A stretch of 64,000 nucleotides of DNA from NCBI RefSeq assembly GCF_036017035.1, contig NZ_JAYXHS010000001.1, forward strand, positions 372,001 through 436,000, in the 5' to 3' direction. Origin of the DNA: Viridibacterium silvisoli. Lineage in GTDB: Bacteria > Pseudomonadota > Gammaproteobacteria > Burkholderiales > Rhodocyclaceae. The notes below the pieces were generated by a model. That model searched no databases. It was not told where the DNA came from and saw only the letters and a program-made list of their open reading frames with translations. Both the position numbers and the translations under genes were made by a program. Numbering within the stretch: the stretch's first letter is position 1; each line of letters opens with the position of its first letter. Of the stretch, positions 7,080 to 15,816 are shown one piece after another.

Positions 7080-8348
7080 ATGACTGCCATGGCCAGCCCG
7101 TCCACCAAACGCCTGTGCGCGCCGCGCCTGAAATCCGTCGTCCTCGCGATGTCTCTCGGCGCCGTCGCCGGCATGGCTTCTGCCGGGCCGGTGCGCTCGG
7201 TGGGTTCGATCACCTTCGCCGATGCCAATACGGCAATCGTGGCGGACTGGGTGGGTGGCGAGATTCATGCGCTGCAGCTCGCGCCAGCAACCTCGGTTGC
7301 GGCTCAGCCTTTCAGGCTCAAGAACATTTCATCGCCTGTTGCACAAGCCCTGCATGTGCAGCCTGATGCCCTGCGCTTCGAGGACATGGCATTCCGGCCC
7401 GGTACGGAGCTGGCGTACATCACGCTGTCGGTGCAACGCGGGAAGGCGTCGGTACCGGCGCTGGTGTCGGTCGATAGCAGCGGCAAGGTGGCTGTGATCA
7501 ATCTGGCGAAGGCACCGCAGACTTCCGTCGCGATCAAGCAGCGCCCTGCTGCTGACCAGAAGTTCTGGAATGACATTCCGGCCGCGAGCTATACGGTGAC
7601 GGACATGGTGTTCAACGCGGGCAAGCTCTATGTCGCCGGGTTGTCGAATGCGAGCTTCGCGTCGACGCTGCGCGTGTATGACTTCCCGTTCAATGGCGCA
7701 TCGACGACGACCAGCATCGAGATGTATCACGCCGTGCACAACCAGGTGGAGACGCGCGCGCCGATCCGCAAGATGACGATTGCAACGCTCGACGGCGAGC
7801 CGACCCTGATTGCGGCCTACACCTGCACGCCGCTGGTGACGGTTGCGTTGAAGGACCTAAAGGATGGCGCGCACATCGTTGGCAAGACAATTGCCGAACT
7901 GGGCTGGGGCAGCGCGCCTGTCGACATGGTGACCTTCGATGCGGGTCAAGGGCCGATGGTGCTGCTGACCAACTCGCACAAGTCAGCCGATCTGATGACG
8001 CTGGAATCCATCGCTGCGGCTTCCAAGCAGCCGGGACTGAGCACGCCGATCAAGTGGCCGAGCGAGCCTTACCTTGGCCTGAAGGCGATACCCGTGCCGA
8101 TCTCCGGCATCGCCAAGCTGGGCAACCAGAACAAGGATTTCCTCGGCGCGCTGCGTCGCGACGAAGCCACGGGACACATGGAGCTCGTCTCGATCCGCAA
8201 GGGTGCCTTCCTCCGCGTGAGCGACTTCATCAACGAGTATGACTTCGCAGACTTCACCTATCTGCCGACTGACTATTTCCGCGGCGTGCATCAGGTGCTG
8301 CGCACGGACGAAGGCTATCCGGAACTGGCGGCAAGAGCCAAACCGTGA
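7080..8348 (+). CDS. Secreted protein of unknown function, probable beta-propeller
   Basis: A 422-residue protein I do not recognise. ATG 7080 follows an AAAGGG site. A signal peptide covers about residues 1-35, ending GMASAGPVR. The rest is rich in short beta-strand-like repeats such as ANTAIVADWVGGEIHAL, TLRVYDFPF and LYVAGLSNASF, the pattern of WD40/YVTN-like propellers, but no repeat is clear enough to name. It has two cysteines at most in the mature part. Its stop overlaps the GTG start of the next gene, so the two products are made together and probably work together outside the cytoplasmic membrane. Confidence 0.8.
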   Translation: MTAMASPSTKRLCAPRLKSVVLAMSLGAVAGMASAGPVRSVGSITFADANTAIVADWVGGEIHALQLAPATSVAAQPFRLKNISSPVAQALHVQPDALRFEDMAFRPGTELAYITLSVQRGKASVPALVSVDSSGKVAVINLAKAPQTSVAIKQRPAADQKFWNDIPAASYTVTDMVFNAGKLYVAGLSNASFASTLRVYDFPFNGASTTTSIEMYHAVHNQVETRAPIRKMTIATLDGEPTLIAAYTCTPLVTVALKDLKDGAHIVGKTIAELGWGSAPVDMVTFDAGQGPMVLLTNSHKSADLMTLESIAAASKQPGLSTPIKWPSEPYLGLKAIPVPISGIAKLGNQNKDFLGALRRDEATGHMELVSIRKGAFLRVSDFINEYDFADFTYLPTDYFRGVHQVLRTDEGYPELAARAKP

Positions 8349-9142
8349 GCGTGTTGCGCAGCTGGGTGGCGGCATGCGGTTTGATGTTGTGCGCGGTGGC
8401 GCCTGTGGGCGCGGCTTCACGAGCTACCGCCATCGTCTATCCGTCAGGGCCGACGGTGCCGGAAAACCTGTTGCGCATCGAGCTGCGCTTTTCTGCGCCG
8501 CTGCTTGCGCCCTTGAGCATCGAGCATGTGAAGCTGTTCGATGCGGAGGGGCGCGCCATTGAGGATGCTTTTCTCGACTTGCCTTTGCCGAGCGCGGATA
8601 GGCGCAGCGTTACGCTGTTGCTACACCCCGGTCGCGTGAAGTCGGGTGTGGGTGCGAACGTGCTGTTCGGGCGCGCGCTTGTGGCAGGCTCTGCCGTCAC
8701 ACTAGTGGTCGATGATCCGGCACTCACAACGCCAGTGCGCAAGACCTGGCAGGTGAGTGCTTTCGATGCCGCTGCACCTGTGCCGACACGCTGGACTCTT
8801 GATGCGCCTGCTGCGGGCAGTCGGCAGACGCTGAGCGTGCGCCTGGATGCGACGATCAGCTCGACTGCGGAATCGCTGATTGCTGTGCGCGGGCCTGACG
8901 GCAAGCGCGCGAAAGGTCGCATTTCGCTGGCTGACGCGGAGACGATGTGGCGCTTTACGCCTGATCGGGTCTGGTCTGCGGGTGCTTATGCTGTGGTGGT
9001 CCACCCGGATCTTGAAGACCCGGCGGGAAATCGTAGCTGTGCGGCGTTTGAGCTCAGGGATGAGAGTCGTACCCGCTGCAATGAGAGCATTGAAAAGCCG
9101 TTCCAGATCAGCAAGCGCAAGGAGATCACGCGTCTGCGCTGA
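8345..9142 (+). CDS. Secreted Ig-like domain protein, unknown function
   Basis: A 265-residue protein translated from GTG 8345, which overlaps the upstream stop (GTGA), giving translational coupling. A signal peptide covers residues 1-23 (CGLMLCAVAPVGAAS). The mature part looks like two Ig-like beta-sandwich units. The second ends YAVVVHPDLEDPAGNRS, the typical closing strand of bacterial Ig-like (Big_5/SbsA type) domains. A basic tail (SKRKEITRLR) follows. No enzyme motif is seen. It is presumably a periplasmic or surface partner of the preceding probable propeller protein. Confidence 0.8.
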   Translation: MSVLRSWVAACGLMLCAVAPVGAASRATAIVYPSGPTVPENLLRIELRFSAPLLAPLSIEHVKLFDAEGRAIEDAFLDLPLPSADRRSVTLLLHPGRVKSGVGANVLFGRALVAGSAVTLVVDDPALTTPVRKTWQVSAFDAAAPVPTRWTLDAPAAGSRQTLSVRLDATISSTAESLIAVRGPDGKRAKGRISLADAETMWRFTPDRVWSAGAYAVVVHPDLEDPAGNRSCAAFELRDESRTRCNESIEKPFQISKRKEITRLR

Positions 9143-9172
9143 GAGGTATTTCTTGGGCTCAGACTTACGCAT

Positions 9173-9250
9173 CGTCATCCCCGCGAAAGCGGGGATCCAG
9201 TGGCTTGAGCACTGCAACGTCGCTGGATTCCCGCTTTCGCGGGAATGACG
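9173..9250. repeat. REP-like inverted pair, family A
   Basis: Two 28-base copies face each other: 9173-9200 (CGTCATCCCCGCGAAAGCGG...) and 9223-9250 in reverse. Each copy is itself a hairpin with a GCGAAAGC core. The same unit recurs at 15455-15657 and, degenerate, at 46933-46960. The pair lies just past the secreted-protein operon and may act as a transcription end. Confidence 0.85.
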
Positions 9251-9291
9251 GGTTGGGAGGGTGTGCGACTGCAAGTAATCACGCGCATCAA

Positions 9292-9984
9292 TCACAGTAG
9301 CTCTGTATGGCGATGCGCTTGCGGCCGTGCTGCAAGCGACATCGCGCCAGTCCTGACCTGCGCCTGACTGCTCGCAGCAAGAGACAGCAAGCCGCGCCGC
9401 TCGGCCAACGTCGCCACCTGCGTGCGACTGCTCGCACCGAGCTTCTGGAAGATGCCCTTCATGTGTGACTTCACGGTGCCGGGTGCGATGTTCAGCTGCG
9501 TGGCAATCGCCTTGTTGGGGAGACCCTCGACGAGGAGGCGCAGCACGTCCAGCTCCCGGCCAGTCAGCGATTCGGAGGCGACGCTGTCGGCGAGGCGGCT
9601 GGCAGCTGCAGCGCCGATGTGACGCGCGCCGCGATGCAGGGCGCGCACCGCGTCGGCCAGTTCCTCGACGCCACAGCCGAGCGTGAGGTAGCCACGCGCA
9701 CCCTGCTCCAGCGCATGGCGTATCTCGCACTCGGTGTCGCGGTCCGTCAGGATGAGGATGCGCGGATACGGCAAGCGCACGGAGAGGGATGCCGTGTGCA
9801 TGCTGGCGAGGAGGCTCAGCCCGCCGGGGTAGTCGGTCACGATGACGTCCGCCTCGACCGTGGAGGCCATCTCCTGCTCAACCATGACGACATCGGGCTG
9901 CCGCGCCAGCGCGCTCTGTAAGCCTGCCGCCACGAGCGGGTCCTGATACAGCACGAGGGTCCTGATGAGTTTTCTGTCAGACAT
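9292..9984 (-). CDS. LuxR/NarL-type regulator with atypical receiver
   Basis: A 230-residue DNA-binding regulator starting at ATG 9984 behind a GGAGAGA site. The N-terminal receiver-like domain keeps a possible phosphoacceptor Asp51 (VIVTDYPGG), but the acidic pocket is weak (YQDP) and the conserved lysine segment reads GYLTLGCG, without lysine. It may therefore not be phosphorylated normally. The C-terminal LuxR helix-turn-helix is intact: LTGRELDVLRLLVEGLPNKAIA ... VKSHMKGIFQKLGA, followed by a roughly 40-residue tail. It lies next to a second NarL-type regulator and its kinase, and may share that signal or be an orphan. Confidence 0.87.
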   Translation of the reverse strand: MSDRKLIRTLVLYQDPLVAAGLQSALARQPDVVMVEQEMASTVEADVIVTDYPGGLSLLASMHTASLSVRLPYPRILILTDRDTECEIRHALEQGARGYLTLGCGVEELADAVRALHRGARHIGAAAASRLADSVASESLTGRELDVLRLLVEGLPNKAIATQLNIAPGTVKSHMKGIFQKLGASSRTQVATLAERRGLLSLAASSQAQVRTGAMSLAARPQAHRHTELL

Positions 9985-10212
9985 TTCTCTCTCCGGGTGA
10001 TGCGCTGATTGAGCCCCGCAGTGCGGCTTGTCTGCGTCATGTCTCTGCAGTGCAGCAACATCGACGCGTTCCGCAGAATGACGCCATGCGGGCGCGAGCA
10101 CCATAGATGGGATGGAGCGGATTCCGGTGTGGAGAAAGGGTGAGGCGGGACTCATCCTTTTGGATGAGAAATCTTCGATGCGGAGACAGTTTGTCCGCGT
10201 AGGCCCCTGTCA

Positions 10213-10263
10213 TGTAGGAGCGGGCCATGCCTGCGACAGTCGCGGGCATGGCCCGCTCCTACA
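10213..10263. repeat. REP-like palindrome, family B
   Basis: A 51-base hairpin with 19-base arms (TGTAGGAGCGGGCCATGCC and its complement, 10213-10231 with 10245-10263). This 'GTAGGAGCGGGC' unit is a well-known REP type in Pseudomonas and xanthomonads. It is the main structure in the gap at 9985-10293, which holds no gene; the rest of the gap is upstream sequence of the LuxR-type regulator and is otherwise unremarkable. Confidence 0.85.
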
Positions 10264-10293
10264 GAAATGGACGACTCTTCTGGCGCCTGTGAA

Positions 10294-10977
10294 TCAGACC
10301 TGAACAAGTCCGCGCTGAATGGCGACCGAGATGGCTTCGGTGCGGCTGAGCACGTTGAGCTTGGTGAAGATATTGCGCAGATGCGATTTGACCGTCGCTT
10401 CGCTGACCTGCAGCGTGGTGGCAATTTCCTTGTTGCTCTTGCCTTGTGCGAGCAGGCTCAGCACGCCGGTCTCGCGCGCCGTCAGTGCTTCGCGACTCAT
10501 GCCGACCGCGAGTTTCGCCACCATCGATGGAGGAATGCTGATCTCGCCCGCATGCACCTTGCGGATGCAGTCGAGCAGCGCCTCCCACGGCGCGTCCTTC
10601 AACAGGTAGCCACGTGCCCCGGCCTTGATGGCGTTGGAAATATCTTCGTCGGTATCGAAGGTAGTCAGCATGATCAGGCGTGCCGATGAATCCACGGCGC
10701 ATATCTCTTCGATTGCCTCGACCCCGTCAAGCAGCGGCATGCGCAGATCGAGCAGGGTGATGTCCGGACGATGCGCTTGCCACAGCGTCACCGCTTCGCG
10801 ACCGTTAACGGCTTGCGCAACAACATGCATGTCCGCCTGACGGCCGATGATGGCCGCGAGGCCTTCGCGCACCGTGACGTGGTCATCGGCAATGAGCACG
10901 CTGATGCTGCGGGTCGAGCCGGATTCTGGTGCGGCCGTAGCGGCTGTGGCGACAGCGCGGGAAGTTCTTTTGGTCAT
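10294..10977 (-). CDS. NarL-family response regulator
   Basis: A 227-residue response regulator. Receiver residues are Asp31-Asp32 (LIADDH), phosphoacceptor Asp77 (LLDLRMP), Thr in IMLTTFD and Lys in YLLKDAP, all intact. The C-terminal LuxR-type helix-turn-helix is ALTARETGVLSLLAQGKSNKEIA ... VKSHLRNIFTKL. About 25 Ala/Thr-rich residues precede the receiver. Its ATG overlaps the kinase stop by the ATGA arrangement, so it is the cognate regulator of the kinase at 10974-13475. Target genes are unknown. Confidence 0.94.
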   Translation of the reverse strand: MTKRTSRAVATAATAAPESGSTRSISVLIADDHVTVREGLAAIIGRQADMHVVAQAVNGREAVTLWQAHRPDITLLDLRMPLLDGVEAIEEICAVDSSARLIMLTTFDTDEDISNAIKAGARGYLLKDAPWEALLDCIRKVHAGEISIPPSMVAKLAVGMSREALTARETGVLSLLAQGKSNKEIATTLQVSEATVKSHLRNIFTKLNVLSRTEAISVAIQRGLVQV

Positions 10978-13475
10978 GCTGTCGCCTTCCGCTGCGCATA
11001 AGGCAGGTCGATCGCGATCTGCGTGCCTGCCCCGATGACGCTTTCGATGGACACTGCGCCGCCCATGACGTTCACGCGCTCCCTGATGCCGATCAGGCCG
11101 AAGCCATCATGTCGCCCCTCGGGGTCGAAGCCCTGACCATCGTCGCGCAGGAGCAGTGACAACGCACCGTCTGCGAATGCAAGGCTGACCTGGAAGTGGC
11201 GGGCATGGGCGTGGCGCAGCGCATTGGTCAGCACTTCCTGACTGATGCGCAACAGATTCTCTTCCCACTCCGGTGGCAGCTTCTTCACCGGCCCTTTCAC
11301 ATTGAATGCTGCTTGCAGCGCAGTCCCTGCCGTCATCCTAGTGAACAGGCTGTCTAGCGCAGCGGCGAGATCCTTGTCCTCCAGCGCCAGCGGGCGCAGC
11401 GCACGCACGGAACGACGTGCCTCGTTGAGGCTTTCGCGAGCGAGTTCGCTGGCGCGTTGCAGATGCATTTCCACCTCGGCCGGCAGGCTCTTGGAACGGG
11501 CCTCGGAGGCTGCCTCCAGTTGCACGATCACGCCGGTGAAGCCCTGCGCCAGCGTGTCGTGAATGTCGCGCGCCATGCGGTTGCGCTCGGCCATGACAGC
11601 CGCATCACGACTCTCTGCCGACAGCCGCGCGAGCTGGATGGCGAGCATGGCCTGATTGGCGAGCGCCTGGGCGAGATCCACTTCCTCGTTGCGGAACTCG
11701 CGACTGCCGACGAAACGTATACCGATCGCGCCCTCCAGTTCGCCACCACTGAACATCGGCACCAGCAGCACGGTCACGATGCCGAGGTCCAACAGGCGGT
11801 CGCGCAGGGGAAAGGGCGGCACTTCGCGGATGTCTTCGATGAGGCTCGGCTTGCCGGTGCGAAACACCTCGGGCCACGGCCACACTTCCTCCATCGGCAG
11901 CCCGAGCGACATGCCAGCGAAGCGTACATCGCTCTTCGGCACGACGAAGTCATCTTCGAAGGCAAACTCGAATTCGATGACGCCCGTCACCTTGTTGCGC
12001 AGCCACACGCTGCTGCTGTGCCCACCGCACTGCTCGTTGAGCGCACACAGCATGTGGCCCACGAGTCTGTCTGCGGAGGGCTCTCTGGCGAGCAGGGCCA
12101 GCGAGCTGCCGAGCGCCCTGACCTGCCCGCGTGCGATCTGCCCGGAAGCCCTCAGCGCTTCCTCTGCGCTCTTGCGTTCGCTGATGTCCATGACGATGCC
12201 GAGCATCTGCGTCGCGCGCCCCTCGCTGCTGCGGTAGATGCTGCCACGCGCGGCGAGCCAGTGCAGGCTGCCATCCGGCCATATCACGCGGAACTCCTGG
12301 CTCCAGTCGAGCAATGCCTGCACGGCATGGCGCAGACTCTCTTCGACCCGCACACGATCGTCGGGATGAACATGCTTGATGAATTCTTTGATACCCCAGT
12401 TGGCCTCGGGAATCGGCGCGTCGTAACCGAAGCACTGGTCATGGCGCAGCGACCTGCGCGAGGTGTCATGAACCAGGTCGAGGTTCCAGTCGCCCACCAG
12501 GCCGGACTTCAGCGTGAACTCCAGCGCATTCTTGGCCTGCTCGAGCAGCACGCGCTCGGTGATGTCGACCAGCATCGTGCGCGTGAAGCCTCCGCTCGCA
12601 GCAGGCCGCGACCACCACTCCACCCAGACGGGCTGGTTGTCCTTGCGCCGCAGTTCGAGCACGACGCCCTGCACGGCCTCGCCACGTTCGACCGACTCCA
12701 GCGCACTGGTGAGCCGCTGCAGATTCTCCGGACTATCGACCGCGAACGAGTGGCTGAATGTGCCGGAGAGATCGTCAGGGCCAACACCCAACAAGCTCAT
12801 CGCAGCACGGTTCGCACGGATGAAGCGCGTGTCCATGGCTTCATGCACATAGGGGATCGGTGCTTCGTCGAACAGGTCGCGGAAGTCCTCGCTCAGTCGC
12901 TCGATCTCCGCCTGCAGGCGTTTGCTCTCGGTAACGTCGCGCACACCAACGAACCATACCGGACTGCCTGCCGTATCGAGGAATGCCTGGCCCTGCGCCG
13001 ACACCCAGCGCGCCGGCCGTTCAGGCGAAGCAGCGGTACGATACTCCTCGACGTACCTGCCGCCGGTAGCGCCACTGAAAGCCTCGAAGATGGCCGCGTT
13101 GACGCGCTCCCTGTCCTGTTCATGCACGCACTGCAGAAACAGCTCGTGCGTGACAGCAATGTCCTGTGGCACGCCGAGGATGGTGCGCAAGTGCGGCGAC
13201 CACTCACCCGCGTTGTTGGCCGAAGACGAATCCCAGGTCCACAGGCCCACGCCACTGGCGTCCATTGCGCGGCTCAGATGCTCGATGCGCGCAGCAAGCT
13301 CCGCATTATGTGTCGTGGTGTCAGCACACTGCTGTTCAAGCATGGCGTTCGTACGCCGCAACGCCTCCACCTCGTTCTGAGCCACTTCGCGTTCGAGCCG
13401 GATACGTTCGAGCTCACGCTGCAGTGATTCAATGTTCTGGGGCACATCCCCTGATGCTTCTAGGCGAGTCGTCAT
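10974..13475 (-). CDS. NarL-type sensor histidine kinase with PAS and GAF domains
   Basis: An 833-residue kinase without obvious membrane segments, so probably cytoplasmic. It begins with a coiled coil (about residues 10-60: SLQRELERIRLEREVAQNEV). Three PAS-type segments follow, including GLWTWDSSSANNAGEW and FRDLFDEAPIPYVHEAMD, and then a GAF-like domain from about residue 500. The transmitter is HisKA_3 with the phosphoacceptor His in MARDIHDTLAQGF and an ATPase domain (SQEVLTNALRHA, LLLRDDGQGFD, GLIGIRERV). The start MTTRLEASGD is chosen at 13475; the frame is open to 13622. It pairs with the overlapping NarL-family regulator. The signal is unknown, probably a small molecule or redox state. 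Confidence 0.92.
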   Translation of the reverse strand: MTTRLEASGDVPQNIESLQRELERIRLEREVAQNEVEALRRTNAMLEQQCADTTTHNAELAARIEHLSRAMDASGVGLWTWDSSSANNAGEWSPHLRTILGVPQDIAVTHELFLQCVHEQDRERVNAAIFEAFSGATGGRYVEEYRTAASPERPARWVSAQGQAFLDTAGSPVWFVGVRDVTESKRLQAEIERLSEDFRDLFDEAPIPYVHEAMDTRFIRANRAAMSLLGVGPDDLSGTFSHSFAVDSPENLQRLTSALESVERGEAVQGVVLELRRKDNQPVWVEWWSRPAASGGFTRTMLVDITERVLLEQAKNALEFTLKSGLVGDWNLDLVHDTSRRSLRHDQCFGYDAPIPEANWGIKEFIKHVHPDDRVRVEESLRHAVQALLDWSQEFRVIWPDGSLHWLAARGSIYRSSEGRATQMLGIVMDISERKSAEEALRASGQIARGQVRALGSSLALLAREPSADRLVGHMLCALNEQCGGHSSSVWLRNKVTGVIEFEFAFEDDFVVPKSDVRFAGMSLGLPMEEVWPWPEVFRTGKPSLIEDIREVPPFPLRDRLLDLGIVTVLLVPMFSGGELEGAIGIRFVGSREFRNEEVDLAQALANQAMLAIQLARLSAESRDAAVMAERNRMARDIHDTLAQGFTGVIVQLEAASEARSKSLPAEVEMHLQRASELARESLNEARRSVRALRPLALEDKDLAAALDSLFTRMTAGTALQAAFNVKGPVKKLPPEWEENLLRISQEVLTNALRHAHARHFQVSLAFADGALSLLLRDDGQGFDPEGRHDGFGLIGIRERVNVMGGAVSIESVIGAGTQIAIDLPYAQRKATA

Positions 13476-13624
13476 GGCAATTAACTGGAAGAACCCACAA
13501 TACCTTCGTGTGATGAACGCGCGAGCGCCATCGGAGTGATGCCCTCCCCCCTCACATGGGAGAGGCGCGTGCGGTCGAGGATACAGATACTCAGGTCTGT
13601 TCATCCACTCGGACCGGAGCAATC

Positions 13625-14557
13625 ATGAAACTCTTCAACAAATCGCCTCTCTCGCTCCTGACGCGCTGCGCGCGCGCCGGGCTGATCTTCATTGCCATGA
13701 CGCTCGCGGGCACGGCCTGGGCACAAGCGCCGCAAAGCAAGTTCGCCGACGCCGACGGCCTGCGCATGCACTATCTGGTGGCGGGTAAGGGCGACCCCAT
13801 CATCCTCCTGCACGGCTATGCGGAGACCAGCCACATGTGGCGCCCGCTGATCAAGGAACTGGCGAAGAACCACCTGGTGATCGCGCCGGATCTGCGTGGA
13901 TTCGGCGACACGGAAGTGACGCCTTCCGGCTATACCAAGGCAGCGATGGCGCGGGATGTGCACGCGCTGGCGACCACACTGAAGCTTGGCAAGGTGCGCA
14001 TCGTCGGTCATGACATTGGCCTGATGGTGGCCTATGCCTATGCCGCTCAATACCCGTCCGAGGTAGACCGCATCGTGCTGATGGATGCCTTCCTGCCCGG
14101 TGTCGGCGACTGGACCAAGGTCTGGCTGCTGCGCGACCTGTGGCATTTCCACTTCTACGGCAAGACGCCGCTGGCCCTCGTCGCCGGTCGCGAACGCATC
14201 TACTTCGAGCACTTCTGGAACGACTTCGCGGCCGACCCCAAGCACTCGCTTCCCGAAGCTGATCGTCAGTTCTACGCCAAGGCCTACGGCAAGCCCGGCC
14301 GCATGGCCGCCGGCTTCGAGGTGTTCCGCGCCTTCGAGCAGGATGCCGCCGATTTCGCAAAGCAGGCCAAGACGCCTCTGCCCATGCCGATGCTCGTGCT
14401 GGCCGGCGAGAAAGCTTCCGGCAACACCCTGATCGACCAGGGCCGCTTGGTCGCTACCAACGTCGAGGGCGTGATCATCCCGGGCTCCGGTCACTGGCTG
14501 ATGGAAGAGGCTACTGACAAGGTCGTGCCGAAGCTGGTCGACTTCCTGAACAAGTAA
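13625..14557 (+). CDS. Exported alpha/beta hydrolase, epoxide hydrolase-like
   Basis: A 310-residue hydrolase with a signal peptide (about residues 1-35, GLIFIAMTLAGTAWAQA). ATG 13625 follows GGAGC. The oxyanion region is LLHGYAETSHMW. The nucleophile elbow reads GHDIGLMVAYAYA, with Asp in place of Ser, as in epoxide hydrolases and haloalkane dehalogenases. The catalytic His is in GSGHWLMEE. The cap domain (about residues 155-235) carries the FHFYGKTPL and FYAKAYGKPGR segments usual in epoxide hydrolase-like proteins. Substrate is unknown; location is periplasmic or secreted. Confidence 0.88.
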   Translation: MKLFNKSPLSLLTRCARAGLIFIAMTLAGTAWAQAPQSKFADADGLRMHYLVAGKGDPIILLHGYAETSHMWRPLIKELAKNHLVIAPDLRGFGDTEVTPSGYTKAAMARDVHALATTLKLGKVRIVGHDIGLMVAYAYAAQYPSEVDRIVLMDAFLPGVGDWTKVWLLRDLWHFHFYGKTPLALVAGRERIYFEHFWNDFAADPKHSLPEADRQFYAKAYGKPGRMAAGFEVFRAFEQDAADFAKQAKTPLPMPMLVLAGEKASGNTLIDQGRLVATNVEGVIIPGSGHWLMEEATDKVVPKLVDFLNK

Positions 14558-14636
14558 TGGCCGACGAGTAAAGCTGGCGGCGCCGGGCTCGACATGAGAG
14601 CTCGTCGCCGCCCTCACCCAGCTTCAAGGAGTCATC

Positions 14637-15425
14637 ATGAATAGCCTGCGCAAATCGAAACTCTCGCCGCTTGCCCTCATCGCAGGGATGCACGCCTTCC
14701 TCAGTCCTGCTGCAGTCGCTGCCGACGGCGCTGCGGCCAAGCCCGTCTCCATCGTTTTCGTGCACGGTGCCTGGGCGGATGGCTCGAGCTGGAACGATGT
14801 CATCCCGCTGCTGCTCGACAAGGGTCTGACGGTCGTGTCCGTGCAGAACCCGCTGTCATCGCTCGCCGACGACGTGGCCGCCACGCGTCGCGCCATCGAC
14901 CTGCAGCCTGGGCCAGTGCTGCTGGTCGGGCATTCATGGGGCGGTGTAGTCATTACCGAGGCAGGCCGTCACGAGAAAGTTGCGGGCCTCGTTTACGTCG
15001 CGGCGTTTGGTCCCGACGAGGGCGAATCGGTGAGTGCACTGCTCGGCAACAAGGACATCCCGCCACCTGCAGGATTGGGGGGTGTGTATCCCGACGCAAC
15101 GGGCTATCTCTGGCAGAAACCGGAGAACATCGCCGAGCATTTCGCGCAGGATGTTTCGCCCGCGCAGAAGAAGCTGATCGCGGCGACGCAGAACCCGATT
15201 TTTGCCAAGTGCTTCGACGAGAAAGTCGGCGCACCGGCGTGGAAGACCAAGCCGAGCTGGTACATCCTTGCCGCGCAAGACCACATGATTCCACCCGCCG
15301 CGCAGAAGCTGTTTGCAACGCGCATGAACGCCAGCCTCACGACGCTCGACACGAGCCATGTGCCGATGCTGTCGAAGCCGAAGGATGTGGCAAACGCAAT
15401 CATCGCGGCAGCGGCGAAGATCTGA
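14637..15425 (+). CDS. Exported alpha/beta hydrolase, serine type
   Basis: A 262-residue hydrolase with a signal peptide (about residues 1-28). ATG 14637 follows AAGGAG. The oxyanion region is FVHGAWADGSSW, the nucleophile elbow is VGHSWGGVVI, and the catalytic His is in LDTSHVPMLSKP. It belongs to the small esterase-like group often called 'alpha/beta hydrolase family 6' and related to plant salicylate-binding esterases. It is 79 bases downstream of the previous hydrolase on the same strand, so the two may be co-expressed. A cluster of REP-like repeats follows. Confidence 0.9.
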   Translation: MNSLRKSKLSPLALIAGMHAFLSPAAVAADGAAAKPVSIVFVHGAWADGSSWNDVIPLLLDKGLTVVSVQNPLSSLADDVAATRRAIDLQPGPVLLVGHSWGGVVITEAGRHEKVAGLVYVAAFGPDEGESVSALLGNKDIPPPAGLGGVYPDATGYLWQKPENIAEHFAQDVSPAQKKLIAATQNPIFAKCFDEKVGAPAWKTKPSWYILAAQDHMIPPAAQKLFATRMNASLTTLDTSHVPMLSKPKDVANAIIAAAAKI

Positions 15426-15454
15426 GGACTCGTTCCCAATCCTTGAAAAACGCT

Positions 15455-15657
15455 CGTCATCCCGGCGAAGGCCGGGATCCAGTCATCGCACACACTCAGC
15501 CTCGGTTGAGAGCTACACACCGTCACGCCGTCATTCCCGCGAAAGCGGGAATCCAGTGGCGTTTTCGTACCCTCGTTAAAGCCGCTGAATTGGGCATTCA
15601 AGCCATGGATGAAGAGCAACGCGTGGTAGCTGGATCCCGGCCTTCGCCGGGATGACG
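15455..15657. repeat. Three REP-like copies, family A
   Basis: Three 28-base copies of the family A unit lie at 15455-15482, 15529-15556 (both forward) and 15630-15657 (reverse). They differ by compensating changes in the hairpin arms: two carry a GGCGAAGGCC core and one GCGAAAGC. They occupy much of the 391-base gap between the hydrolase and the SDR; no gene is supported in that gap. Confidence 0.88.
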
Positions 15658-15816
15658 CTGTTCTTTCAAAGATCATGAGCAGCCCCCAATTCCTGAGCAC
15701 ACCCACAAAAAGGCTGCTCGGCGAGAGCCTGAAATTAGCCTACGCTGAACCTCACGCGCTAGCGGCGCACCAAGCATCTGGCAAGGCTCCATATTCTTCC
15801 TTGAAAGGAACGCACA

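Noticed and set aside
11457..13427. A 656-codon plus-strand frame opposite the sensor kinase
   Set aside because: Mirror frame of the kinase gene; the translation has no recognisable domain and is low-complexity Arg/Ala/His.
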